Positions 1-11,293 of a DNA stretch of 64,000 nt are shown here, one piece after another; the first letter of the stretch is position 1; each line of letters begins with the position of its first letter. The stretch comes from Nigrospora sphaerica. Its lineage: Eukaryota; Ascomycota; Sordariomycetes; Amphisphaeriales; Apiosporaceae. The notes beneath the pieces are model-generated. The model was not told where the DNA came from, did not search any database, and saw only the letters and a program-made list of their open reading frames with translations. The position numbers and the translations under genes were made by a program. The stretch is taken from positions 8,742,001-8,806,000 of the forward strand of contig JAGVVL010000001.1 in NCBI GenBank assembly GCA_018287875.1. Direction: 5' to 3'.

Positions 1-1103
1 CAAGTGGCACGTCGAAGCCGTGCCGGGCAAGGGCATGGGCCTCTTTGCCGACCGCCTACTTGAGGCGGGCGATCGCATCATGGTGTCGACGCCCAGCATC
101 ATGATCGACTACGACGTCTTCTACCAGCTGAGCGAGGAGAACATCATGACCCTGCAGGCCGAGGGCGTCAAGTACTTGCCCGAGCGCCATCGTGCCATTT
201 TCCTCAACCTATCGACCCATGACGGCGCCGAGGACTTTGCCACTCGCGTCCACAAGATCATCCACACCAATGCCTTTGACCTGGACGATAAGGGCATCGT
301 CGAGGTCCACGACGACGACGACCGTGACAACTGGTACACCGTCTTTCCCGAGGTCTCGCGCATGAACCACGACTGCCGCGCCAACGCCGACTACTACTTT
401 GACCCCCATACTTTCACGCACAACATCCACGCGGTGCGGCCCATCATGCCCGGCGAGGAGATTACTTTGTCGTACATTGAGTGAGTCCCCTTTCTCCGAC
501 CAGCTCGTCCTCCGGTCGGTACCCGCACAAACCCCGTGCTAACGTTTGGTTGCCCCAGCCCCGTGCTCACGCGCAAGGAGCGCCTCCGGCGCCTGGAACG
601 GTCGTGGGGCTTCCCCTGCTCGTGCAGCGCGTGCACGCAGAGCAAGCACCTGACGGCGGCGTCGGACGCGCGCGTGGTGCAGATCAAGGAGCTGCGCCGC
701 CAGCTGCGCGACTACGAAGCCACCTCGCAGGCTACACCCGCCATGGGCGAGCTGATTGTCTCGCTGTTTCAGCAGGAGCGCCTGTGGAATAGCATGTACG
801 AGGCCTACACCTACGCCGCCATCGAGTATAACGGCGCCGGCGACCCATGGACCGCAACCAAATGTGCGTTTTTCTCTTGATTCCCTCGCCCTCGCCCCAC
901 CCTCCCCCTATCCTTTCGCAGGGCCACATGCTGATATCATACCAGACGCTCGCCTCGCCATCCAGAACGGTCTCGCCTCGGGCGGGCCCGACGACTCCGA
1001 CGTCGTCGAGATGCAGGCCCTGGCCCGCGACCCCTGGTCGCACTGGAGCTGGATGTTGCGGACCAAGCGCCGCATGAACTGGGGCTCGCACCTGGATGCG
1101 TAA
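1..1103 (+). CDS. SET-domain protein lysine methyltransferase-like, 3' part (5' end outside window)
   Basis: The gene is open at the left edge, with codons starting at base 2. Exons are 1-480, 559-863 and 922-1103; introns 481-558 and 864-921 are GT..AG, and splicing restores the motif SYIDP across the first junction. The fragment holds the C-terminal half of a SET domain: a GKGMGLFA start, the NHDCRAN element (S-adenosylmethionine and active-site pocket), GEEITLSYID, then a cysteine-rich post-SET segment CSCSAC that would bind zinc. SET enzymes transfer methyl groups from S-adenosylmethionine to lysine in histones or other proteins. The helical C-terminal tail ends in a tryptophan-rich stretch (WSHWSWM). 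It resembles the fungal 'SET domain-containing protein 5'/SMYD-like group rather than a named histone methyltransferase. Substrate and N-terminal domains cannot be seen. Confidence 0.85.
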
Positions 1104-3269
1104 AGCTGGTGGGAGACGGCGTTGAGCATATTGGCCTGTTTTTTGTTTTCTATTTCACACCAGCGTGGATGGCGTTTTGGGTGTTGGGACAACACGAGCA
1201 TAAGCCGGTGGCATTCCTGTTTTTTTTTTTGGTTTTCCGAGTTTTGCATAGCGGCGCGGGGCGTGCCGGCGGAAGCACGCGCCGATCCATCCAGATATGG
1301 AGGGTACCTGGTAGCTGGCGACAGTCGCAGTGACAGGAAAAGCGGGCGAGAGGCCAAATAATTAAAGGCTCAAGCTCCTACGGGCAAATACAGGCAAACA
1401 AAGCCCATGAATATGTACACTCCCGCAGACAGCAAGCCCGCCAGGGACCGCAAGCCAGCCCAAGATAGGCTTCGCCCCGACTAAGGAGACGGCCGGCGGG
1501 CAATAGGCCGGGACGGCGGAAACACGGAAAGGATACCGGCGACTCGGAAATCGGGGGGGGGGGGGGCGGTTGGCCAACGAAGCGGTAGGGTCGGAGACAA
1601 GACCTTGATCCGGATTCGATGTCCAACGGTCGTATTCAAAGCACCGTCGCGAGTTGTTAGCGGCCCGGCGTGCTATCCGCCTCTCCGCGCCCCCTGGAAC
1701 ACCGAGTCAGGCGACCTCGCAGGGCCGGCACGCTCCGGCACGACGACGATGATGGATCGCACTGCATTTTGAGTCATGCTCGACGCTCTCCCGGCTCGTG
1801 TTCGTCCATTCCCTCTGGGCAGCTGCGAACATGAAATCTAGGGCATTTTTTGTCCTCTTGGCGAACGAGTCGGGAAGGCTCCCGCGGGATACCGCATCAT
1901 CTGCCCCCCCTCGGGGGGAACCACAGCCTCCCAACGCCGCCTACGCACAGAAGCCGAGACACTGCACGACGCCGAGTTTCCGGGGGTCCGAACCCACGGT
2001 ATGCCCGAGCTCTTGGGAACAGCGGCGTTTTCCCTTGCGGCGGCTGTCGACGAAACGTACAGCTCCTATCAAGTAACCCAATGCCCCAGGCCCGTTTTGG
2101 CCTTACCATCGAGGCCGCGATGGAAAGCGCGCACGCCTTCGCCGCGAGTCAATTCGCCTCTAGGGACCTGGCCGCCGCTGCCGAGTCATAACGCCGAACG
2201 TCCCGATGTAACCGGGCCGGGGCCATTCCATACCTCGGAGAGAGGTACTTCTTCGGCGCCGTCGTGACCGGCTCGAGCCCGAAAAGCGAAGGGTGGAAAG
2301 TCGGCATCATGGGCGATTAAGCACCGGGGTCCCTCCTGCGTGCGAGCGCAGATCTCGGAATGTCCGCCCTTTTCTTTCCAGCGGCGTGTGGATGGCCGGA
2401 GCGTGCCCCCCCTTTCCCCCCCAAATCGACATATAGGCACAGGCAGCCTCGTGATAGAAACGCACGCGCGTCGACACTAGACCTGGAAAAGACACCAGGA
2501 AACGGCATCGACAACGCCCATGCCGTCAATTTTCTGTTCTCTTCCCCTCTCCTCTTACCCTGGCAAAACCAGGCGCCGCATCGTCTTCCGGACACCATCA
2601 GCGTCATCGCCCGACGCATCGTGAACCTTTATCTTGGATAGGAAAGCCTTTGCGTGACGGGCATGCCGTTGACGACGTGGGTGCCTTGCCGCCGTTGTTG
2701 GCACCACGCACCCGAGGAGGTTCCGTCACGGTACTCCCGTCGCGCTGTGCTCTAACTGTGAGCGATGGGTCCCAGCTGACCTTGAGTCTGTGGCGTTCGA
2801 GCCCCTCGAGGACGACAGACGACGTAAACGGAGACGCGTATGTGTGGCTTAACACCACTGTGCATTGCCTAATATCATGAGGAATGACTCGGCGTGGGCC
2901 GGATCGCAACGGGTGTCAAGGTCTACAACCTTGTGAGACCAATGGGTAGACCTGGACGTCCTTTCAGGGCAATTTCGAGAGAACGAGAGTATAGCTGGCT
3001 GCCGGCCTGTACATCCATAGTCTAAGCCTGTCTCAAATACCATGGTTGCTCGCACAGTGAAAAAGAAAAAAGGTGAAATGTTCCTGCTAGCAAAAGGATG
3101 TTGTTCCACATTGGCAAGTGAAAAGGGGGAAGATTGCTCATCTGTTGGTATTCTTGGTCCTATATCCATGGCCCGAGAAGGGCCAACTCCAGCACATCCG
3201 ACCCATCAAGATCCGGCTCCACATCGCTCCCAGCCTCCTCCCCTGCCGTCCTCGGGTATCGACGCCACT
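1104..3269. other. intergenic, no gene recognised
   Basis: About 2.2 kb between the 3' ends of the SET gene and the Ybp-like gene, which are convergent. Open frames here are short, overlap on both strands and show no family resemblance. It contains a 14-base G run at 1553-1566. Confidence 0.6.
1553..1566 (+). repeat. poly(G) tract, 14 bases
   Basis: Uninterrupted run of 14 G on the + strand in intergenic DNA. One of several similar tracts in the window. Confidence 0.9.
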
Positions 3270-5139
3270 TTAGAGGGGAGTGGACTTGAGCCACTGCGTC
3301 AATATGGCCATCTCCATCTTTTCAACGTCGCCCAAGTCCGGCATGGCCTGCAGCTTCTCGGTGCCCATCACCAGCGGTTCTACGAAGCGCTGCTCCACGG
3401 CCAGACCCATGCCCTTGGGCACAAGATCTTTGAGTCGCGAGAACAGAAAATAGCCAAAGTTGGCGACCTGGAGCAAGAACAGGTTGTTCTGGGCCCAGTG
3501 GTCCAGCATCTCCGATGTATTGAAGTCCCGCAACGACAGCATGTCGGGAAAAATAAAATATTGCAGGTGGTCGATCACGTCGGGCGACGAGAAGCGGTTG
3601 GTGGTGCCGCTTTCCTGGGCCGCCAGAAGTTCCTCCTTGAGCCAAGTTACCGCACAGGCCTTCAGTGAGGCAAACATGCAGTTCTCTAGCAGGTCCTCAA
3701 GGATTTCGAGCCGGTTCTGGTCGTCGGGGTCGGCATGGAGGATGATGCCGGAAAATGCCGTTGCAGCGTTGCGCACTTGAATGTCGGGGTGGAATACGGC
3801 AATGAGGGTTAGGTGGTGGTGGTAGGCCATAAAATTGGTCTCCTCCGTGGCCGAAACCTGCTGCCTTTTTTGGAGCCCGAGGCCGATAGCCAACAGCGCG
3901 TCGGCGATGCCCGGGTTCTCGGTGATCTCGACCTGCGGATCGGCGCCCAGGAACCGTTCCATCAGGGTGACATGATCGGGAAAAATGTGCATGTCGGGCG
4001 TGGGCGCGTCTGAGTCGAACACCTCGGCCGAAAAGATCCAGTAGGCAATGAGTGACGCGACGCCGCCGGGTGAGAGGCGAATCTCCTCGGCCTCGTTGAA
4101 GTCCTCAAAGTTGCTCATGACGTCAATGCCGCTCGGGCGCTCATAAATACTCCTCACGAACTTCGCGGGGCACTCGTCAATGCCGAGGTCGCGAATCAGT
4201 GCCTGTCTTGGGTCAGCTGACTGGGGAGCCACCGTTGTTGTTGTTGTTGTTGTTGTTGTTGGGGGGGGGGGGGGGGCAGGGTTCGCCACATACCACAAGC
4301 TGGCCGACGACAGCGTCTCGCTGGTGTAGCGTTTCGTCGTCCGTGTAGATTTGCGCGAGCGTCTTCTTCTGGGGGATGTTTTTCTCCGGCGTGTACTTCT
4401 CGAGCAACCGCGCGGACCACCTCATCGCGTTGGCGTTAATGTAGCGCTGGAGCACGCACGTGACAAAGGACTGCAGAAGCCGCTGCTTCATCTGCTGTTC
4501 CGTAGGGTCTTCCTGTTCGGCCTCAGGGTCCGGCGCGTCCTTGGAGACGTCGCCGTTCTCATCGGGATTTGCCACGTTGATGCTGGACTTGCGAGTGGGC
4601 AGCGGCGGGCGCTTGCGGCCCGACAGCGAGCGCACCAGGTTGATGACGGAGGCCGTCATCTGCGGCGTGGGCTGGTACGCTTCGTACACCTTGACCAGAG
4701 AGGAACCAAGGAAGCGGGAAGGGTACCGGGTCTTGATGCGACGGTGCAGGATGGCCAGCATGCCGAGAAGCGTGATAAACTTCTCCGTCACGTCCTGGGG
4801 CGGTTCAGGGGCCCCCTCGGCGGCTGAGGTGGCGTCCTCGTCGGCGGCGGCCTCAGCTAGGCCGCCCAGGGCCTCCATGACTTTGATTATGACTTCACGA
4901 GGATTGCCGAGGCGGGCCACGGTTTCTAGACACGTCTCGGAGCCATGTATCGCCAGCAGCATCTGTACGAGGTCCCATCCGATTTCCTGGGTCAGCTGGG
5001 CATCGGCCGCCAGCACCTCGTTCAGGGTGGGCAGGATCTCGGGCGACTTGACATGGAACTGGAGGATGGTGAGGTAAGTGAAGCGGTCCTCCTTGGCGCC
5101 ATCGCGCACGGCGGCCACCGATTCGGCCAGCTCGGGCAT
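3270..5139 (-). CDS. Ybp1/Alf4/glomulin-family (YAP-binding) protein
   Basis: Two exons, 5139-4294 and 4202-3270, encode 592 residues; the intron (4203-4293) is phase 0 with donor GTATGT and acceptor ACAG. The ATG at 5139 was chosen because the 95 in-frame residues upstream are low-complexity Pro/Ser/Arg and look untranslated. The protein is helical and HEAT-like throughout, with the conserved block LVKVYEAYQPTPQMTASVIN near residue 160 and a charged linker near 190-220 before the second helical half. This matches the family containing yeast Ybp1/Ybp2, plant Alf4 and animal glomulin. Ybp1 binds the Yap1 transcription factor and helps its peroxide-induced oxidation by Gpx3/Hyr1; Ybp2 has also been linked to kinetochores. 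A cytoplasmic role in oxidative-stress signalling is inferred from the family only. The intron carries an unusual microsatellite. Confidence 0.75.
4234..4276 (+). repeat. (GTT)9 followed by G16, inside an intron
   Basis: Nine GTT units at 4234-4260 run directly into 16 G at 4261-4276. Both lie within the 91-nt intron of the Ybp-like gene; on the coding strand this reads C16 then (AAC)9, starting about 17 nt after the donor and ending about 30 nt before the acceptor. It occupies nearly half of the intron. Confidence 0.95.
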
Positions 5140-6962
5140 CCTTCCGGGGAGCGGGGGCGTTGGGGTAGGAGTCCAGGCGCGGGACGGCACGGCACGTGTG
5201 TATGCGTGGGACGGGGCCGGCGGGGGTGGGCGTGATTTGGGCAAGGCCTCGGTTACGCGTGTGCGACGGTGGATGACGATGGCGTCGGGCGCGGACAGAT
5301 CAGCACCGGCAACGCGGTTCACAGATACTCGGCTGATGGACGGGACTGGATGGGAGGGCGGTTGATGGGTTGCGGGGGAAGGAGACGCAGCTTTGGTTGA
5401 TGGTGACTCGAATCGCGTGGACACGAGGCGCTGGCCCAGATCTAGACGGCTTGGCGGTGGCAGCAGCTGCGGCTTTGAAAGGTGACGTTAGCGATGAGGG
5501 GCAGTGGATGGACTCCATGCCTTCCGCCCGTTAGGCAACCAGGCAAGTGGAGGCGCGCAGGCACGCAGGCACGCGGTTCCATGGGCCCCACCTCGAACTA
5601 CTTAGTACAGGTAGGTGCGTAAGGTGGACGGATCCGTTGGATTGGATGCACCCATTCCGAAAACCACCCACATGTCCTAGAGGGGCTGAGGGGCTGAGGT
5701 TCCAATTGCTAGGTGCATTACAGTACCCGCACCCCCAATACCGAACACTCGACCGTTCAGCTCTGACACCCTTCCCAAGCATTCGGAGGTCATGCGCCAA
5801 GAGCTGTTTCTATAGATGGGATGTCATTGCCTGGAACGGATCAAACGTCCACCTTGGGCCTTGATCAAGGTGGCATACCAACCTTGTCGCTGTTTCCCAG
5901 GCAGCGACGGTGCGAAGTACTGTATAGAAGCCACCTATGCGTGTTAGTGACGGCGTCAATGGACGCGACACCCCAATGCGGCTAAGTAATCGCCAGCCAG
6001 GATGCTAATACTGGAGGTAAGCATTCGGCCCCTACACAAGTAGGGACAGGGGCTTCCCCACGTGTTGCCCTGCAGGATGACCAAACAGAAGGAGCCGTTG
6101 ATGGTAGCTTCAACATCCAACCTTATTGCGACTTGGATCGGGCAAGTACCACCAAATAGGAGAACGGGGAAAGCTGGAGTTCATTGAGTGTGATGCTTTA
6201 GGTTTCGTACCTGTGTGGTCATTCACTGCGTTAGCGGATGAAGGAGCCACGCGGCTGGGTACAGGCGGCCAAGCATTTGAAATTTGCGATTCCCCATGGA
6301 GAGTTTCTTTCGAAAACAACACGGAAACCACTGATAACTGCGAGAATGGAGACCAAGTATGTCCGCTGGCTTTAAGACGTAGAGCCAATCACCGTATGGA
6401 GATACGTTTGGTTCATCAGAGGCCCTAAGCTGAGAGGTAACTGAAACAGTCCCCTCCACCCTCCAAACGGGGTGAACACCGGGCTGGGACAGACCCACGT
6501 TGGCATTAGGTTTGCCACAAGCAGCTCGCTACGGTGTGCAGAACTCGACACTCACGCGCACGATTATGCCCTGCGAACTGATCAAACCACCGGACAGCAA
6601 GCCGTCAAAAAGTCGACCTGGCGAGCGACGAGGCGGCGAGAGAAGCCGGCGCGCCCGCGATGAAGGCGAGAAACGAGTCACCCCGGACAGTGCATATGCC
6701 GCATCAACAAGCAGCCGACACAGGCAGGCACGATCAAACAAGACGTCGCAGCCCCCATGTATCGAGTTCCCATACTCCTCTCCACCTCTTCGTTATAACT
6801 AGTCGTACAACTAATGTATCACCGCCTCCCCCGTTTCTTTCTGAAGCCCGTACCTATGATGACAACACACCAGCCCCTGCAGCTTCCCACCCAAGCGGCC
6901 TCGCAGTGACACCAGTAACTCGCCTGGCGGTGGTACTCGCAAACTCCCTCGTATGAGCTTGA
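5140..6962. other. intergenic, no gene recognised
   Basis: Holds the promoter side of the Ybp-like gene (5140 to about 5600) and then 1.3 kb with only short unconvincing frames. A CCTTGATCAAGG palindrome lies near 5862; related CTTGATCAAGG strings recur near 13940 and 14110. Confidence 0.55.
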
Positions 6963-7619
6963 GTCCTCCCCCACTCAAAAGCCGTCAATGATCGCCTGGA
7001 CGCCCTCCAGTCCCATTTGATGAGCGTATTCGAGAAGCCGCTCCGTGTCAGCGCCTACCGGACATAGCACATGAAGACCAAGCTCTGCCAAAGTCATATT
7101 GAGCTCTAGGAGTACCTAGTGTATCAAGACGGCGTCGTGGAAGAAATGGAAGAGTGGGAGGACACCATTCTCGAGTTGAAAGAGACGGCAGACAAGGTAT
7201 CGGAGTCTCTCCAGGATGCTGAAATGCCCCTCAATGACCTCGAAGGCAATACTTCGATGGAGGCGGCCCTGGAGCCTGGTCCCAAGTCTGAACCAGAAGC
7301 GGAAGCAGAATCAGCGGCAGAGGTCGCACCCGAATTGGAGCCGGAGCCTATGCCAGCACCGGAGCGCTTTGGTAGTGCTCGTTGTGCGTCTACGTATCCC
7401 ACAGCAATACGCAGTGCTGGCGCGTAAACTGGATACTGCCAGCATACCTTCGTCACGGGCCCAAAACTATCCGGCGAAGCGGCAGCAGGTTCAACCACAT
7501 TCTACCACCGTCGAACGTACCAATTTGTCTCCTCGTCTTTCACGATGGACTCGCGAGGGAAATTCACGTTGGTCTTCGAGCGCACCCACGTGTTTTATTT
7601 TGGACTGCAGCCATAGTAG
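6963..7619 (+). pseudogene. remnant of an unknown coiled-coil/acidic protein gene, three in-frame stops
   Basis: One reading frame from 6963 to a terminal TAG at 7617-7619 gives a protein-like sequence interrupted only by TAG 7065, TAG 7107 and TAA 7425. Each stop differs from a Gln codon by one C-to-T change in a CpA context, the preferred RIP target. The first half is a charged helical stretch (VVEEMEEWEDTILELKETAD), followed by an acidic Glu/Pro/Ala linker (EPEAEAESAAEVAPELEPEP), then a beta-like end with TFYHRRTYQFVSSSF and FTLVFERTHVFYFGLQP. An acceptor-like CAAAAG just upstream suggests this is a 3' exon. I do not recognise the family. The last 190 bases or so before the end are duplicated near 11.3-11.5 kb. 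Confidence 0.5.
7365..7557 (+). repeat. 193-bp dispersed repeat, copy A
   Basis: Aligns without large gaps to 11294-11488. By eye there are 20 transitions, 3 transversions and two 1-base indels. It covers part of the C-terminal coding region of the coiled-coil remnant and stays in that frame. Confidence 0.9.
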
Positions 7620-9119
7620 ATACTAAAGCAAAGGAATCCATTCTGTCTGGCGTGTAACGTCCAGTCTTTAACTCTATGCAGTCGCCGCTTGCAGGGTCTT
7701 TCAATGCTGCCCGCCCGCTTTCTGAGGTTCCTCAGTAGAGCACACGATGCGCAAAGCCATGTTGTATCTACCGGCTGCTTGCTAAGGCGTTGGAGTCAGC
7801 AGCACCACGGCACATGCCGCCTGGCACGTTCCATCGCGAGAGGTTGAACAGCTTTATCTACCGTCCACTACCAGACTCCACCGGAGAGCTACTCCTTGGC
7901 CTTGATCGGAGCGCCGCCTCGTGCATGTTTTCCTCAACCACACGTTTACCGCAAAGAGGTTCCTGTTGACAGCTTATCGAGGGTTGCCATTGATGGCCGC
8001 GGACTCCGGCTCCGCAGCTGGTCATGTACCCTAGACGTACAATGCACCAAGCAGCATATTTCCCTGGGTACATCGAATCAACCCAACAGTGGAGATAGGC
8101 TCGGGCAGGCTCGACAGGCTGTACTCCTGTCCGCCTAACAAGGCTCACAGCCCGTGTGCCGCCAGCTCCTCTGCCGGCCAACCACAGCGAACGAACATCT
8201 ACACCGCCCGCGCGCCTGCCGCCTTATTACGTAGTCAGATAGGGTGCTCGCCTAGTACACCTCGTCACGATCATATGAAATCTCAAGAACGCCTTGCCAC
8301 GTAGGACCTGCCGAAACGCTCGTCGCTTGGCGTTACCAAGGAGGCACCCACTTCTCAGCCCACAGCCTCGTGTGTTTTCTGCTGTGGACATCGAAGCCAT
8401 CTCCGCATAAGCTTATCTAAGCGCAACGGAAATCCAGTGCGATCCGCCATTACGTCCAGTCCGGTGTTACGGCCTGCCTGCTCGTCGCTTGAATGTATCG
8501 CATGCAGTATTTTACAGATTTCACAGGCTGCGCAGGCTTGTTGGATCATGGTGGTTATACAGCAGGCATGAGACAAGGTCAGCTGGCTCCCTAGTAGGCA
8601 TGCGCAGCGCCCCATCGGTGCGGCCATGCCTAGAACGCAGCCTATGCCGCATACATGGTCTCGTCCGTCACAAAGCTATACCTTTCTCACGCCTGGCCGC
8701 CAAATCAATACCCTTCTGCTTCACGCCAATTTCCTAGTAACGTGCACCTTCTCTAGCTCCAAACACATGGGAGCCATAATGGCTGTGCACAGCCTAAGCG
8801 GGCGGTGTCGCGACTTGCGTTAGTCTGCCTCGGGATAAGGTCTGACGTGTAAGGCTGCTTTTGAAATGGTGTAGTGCCACAATTGTAGATCTCACCTGTT
8901 GGTCGCAATAGTGTGGCATTGCCACCAGGTAAAAGGCGCTGTAACCAATCTTTGGGGGTCACATAAGCCGTTCGGCAGGGGAAAAAAGGCTTTAACTCCC
9001 TCTTGTTTCCTGATTACAATTCACTTCAACGCTTCCTTATATTTGCATCGGATCCACTTACAATCTTGTGTTGAAGCTGCTGGTTCAAGCGAAAGCTGAA
9101 TGGTATCTTCAACCTTATC
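7620..9119. other. intergenic in accessory island; 5' region of HET-ankyrin pseudogene
   Basis: AT-richer than the flanking gene blocks. No coding similarity was recognised before the ATG at 9120. The last 200 bases, pyrimidine-rich on the + strand around 8995-9050, are the likely former promoter and 5' UTR of the HET gene. Confidence 0.5.
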
Positions 9120-10994
9120 ATGAATACATTTGATTACGATATTCTTGACCCCGACACGGCTGCCTTCAGGCTGATCTTTCTTAAAGCCGGTGCTGTATCT
9201 TAGCCAATTAAATGCGAGCTTGTTCAGGCTGTCTTCGATATTGATTACATTCCCGATTACGAAGCTCTTTCGTATGTATAGAGCGCTACGTAACAATCAG
9301 AAACCATTTGGATAAATGGATCAACATTTCCTGTCACACCGAGCCTGGCCTCTATCCTCAATCAAATGCGACATCAGGGCGAAGACCGCGTATTATAGAT
9401 CGATGCCATTTGTATCAATCAGCAGAATAATGGAGAGCGAGGACATCAAGTTCGGCAAATGGATCGTATCTATAAGCGCGCTTATCGAGTCATCTTTTGG
9501 TTAGGCCCATTGACAACTTCAATCGACATCCTCATGCAATCATTGGAAGACCTGCAAAAGCAGGTTCCAGGCGAGGCTTAGCAACTTAAAGATGAGCGGT
9601 GGCGAATCTATTGGCAGCATACTCAGAATAAACGACAGGGAAACCACTTTGAACAACGGCAAGCACTACAGGAGATCCTGCGCCGGCCCTGGTTTCGTAG
9701 GGTTTGGATCCTTCAAGAAGTCGCCAACGCCCGGGCGGCTTTGGTACATTGTGGCCATAGAGCTGTCTCTGCCCGGATTTTTGCGCTCAGTCCCCATCTC
9801 CTTGGATTGAGCCTCGACAAACACTTTCAAGCTGTGTTCCATGTACTACCAGGGCCTTCGCGAAAGCAGTCTTGGTGGAACCAGGAAAGAGACTTGTATA
9901 CACTGCTGAGCAAGTTTTCAGGTGCCCAGGCGTCACTGGAACACGACCGAATCTATGCGCTTTTTGGAATGTGTTCTGAGAACACCAGAAACATTGCCAT
10001 CGATTACAACAGGCCCATCGAAGCTGTTATCGACAGTACAATTGCATACATATGCGGTTCCCAGGGCAGCGACGAATCTAAGGTGCGATACAGGGGGGTG
10101 ACGGAATTTACCAATAACCTTCGGGGGCTTCAGAACAGAGTCCTTATCAGTCTTCTCAAGTCGGATGGTGCCAATGCCAATGTCCAAGAGTTTTTCAGAA
10201 AAAATCGGAGACATATCACTACCATTGAAGAGCTGATCGCAGCAACAACAAAAAGCCTAATGCACGGAGAAAAACTGATGTCTTGCATGCTACATGAAGA
10301 ACAGATTGCTGGAAATGAAGCGTTACGAAGTCTTAAAAAGACAGGGCTGCTAGCAGCTGCGAAAAACGGCCACGAGGGTATATTAAGACTGCTGCTCCAC
10401 AAAGGCGCCAATTGGGAGCACCAGGACAGGAGTAGGCAGACGGCACTCCTGGAAGCATCAACGAACGGGCACGAGGGCGTCGTGCAGCTACTACTCGATA
10501 AGGGCGCCGATTGGGAACACCAGGACAGGCGGACAGCACTCCTGGAAGCATCGAGGAACGGGCACGAAGGTGTCGTGCAGCTGCTACTCGAGAAGGGCGC
10601 CAATTGGAATCGCCAGAACAAGAGTGGGCGGACGGCACTCCTGGAAGCATCGAGGAACGGGCACGAAGGTGTCGTGCAGCTGCTACTTAAGAAGGGCACC
10701 GATTGGAAGCACCAGGATAAGAGTGGGCGGACGGCACTCCTAGAAGCATCGAGGAACGGGCACGAAGGCGTCGTGCAGCTGCTACTCAAGAAGGGCGCCG
10801 ATTTGGAGCACCGGGATAGGAGTGGGCGGACGGCACTACTGGAAGCATCGACGAACGGGCACGAAGGTGTCGTGCAGCTGCTACTCGAGAAGGGCGCCGA
10901 TTGGAAGCACCAGGACAAGAATGGGCGGACGGCACTCCTGGAAGCATCGAGGAATGGGCACGAAGGCGTCGTGCAGCTGCTGCACAGTCTTTAA
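9120..10994 (+). pseudogene. HET-domain / ankyrin-repeat allorecognition protein, RIP-inactivated
   Basis: A single frame of 625 codons runs from ATG 9120 to TAA 10992-10994, broken by five stops: TAG 9201, TAG 9279, TAA 9291, TAG 9396 and TAG 9579. Two sit where the HET consensus has Trp (TGG to TAG) and three where Gln fits (CAG/CAA to TAG/TAA); all five are one CpA-to-TpA step on one strand or the other. HET-domain landmarks are intact around them: YEALSYV, INGSTFPVTPSLASIL, IDAICINQQ, QVRQMDRIYKRA, FWLG, then RPWFRRVWILQEVA and DRIYALFGM. HET domains trigger heterokaryon incompatibility cell death. From 10341 the protein is a tandem of 33-residue ankyrin repeats. After the last stop the frame stays open for 471 codons. 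The gene is not expected to make a functional HET protein; a truncated ankyrin product cannot be excluded. Confidence 0.85.
10341..10991 (+). repeat. ankyrin-coding tandem array, seven ~99-bp units
   Basis: Units start at about 10341, 10440, 10533, 10632, 10731, 10830 and 10929. The first is divergent, the second lacks two codons, the next four are full length, and the last ends early in HSL-stop. Units 2-7 share the core TALLEAS(R/T)NGHEGVVQLL and are nearly identical at DNA level, differing mainly at a few surface positions. That pattern indicates recent unequal exchange or gene conversion. The array is free of stops, unlike the HET half of the same gene. Confidence 0.95.
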
Positions 10995-11293
10995 AGGTAG
11001 CGGTGAATGTGTCGGCAAAAAGGGTCATCCTATGCTGCCAGCCGCCCGATTCATGTGTTAGCCATCCCATAACAAAAAGCCGCGTGGTAGTATAAGGCCG
11101 AGCTAAACCGTCTGCCTACGCAGATAGGTAAGGCTGTATGAGCCGCTGCGGGCTGCTTCCAAAGGGATGCAGAAGAAGGGCAGAGCATCGCCATAACACC
11201 AGAGTGAAGTTAAACAACAGCGGATATAAGTGGGCGCGAGGAACCCTGTTCCGCAGTCCATTGTCTTCTAGCCTACGCAGTTGTGCCTGTCAT
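10995..11293. other. short intergenic gap between two pseudogenes
   Basis: About 300 bases between the ankyrin end and copy B of the dispersed repeat. A small inverted repeat TCTGC-CTAC-GCAGA lies near 11110. No coding content was recognised. Confidence 0.5.

Noticed and set aside
5140..5424. N-terminal extension of the Ybp-like protein by 95 residues
   Set aside because: Low-complexity Pro/Ser/Arg sequence unlike the family, whose members start close to the MPELAESV position.
10130..10918. 262-codon open frame on the minus strand opposite the ankyrin array
   Set aside because: It is the antisense shadow of the repeat units; its Ser/Cys-rich periodicity mirrors the sense repeats.
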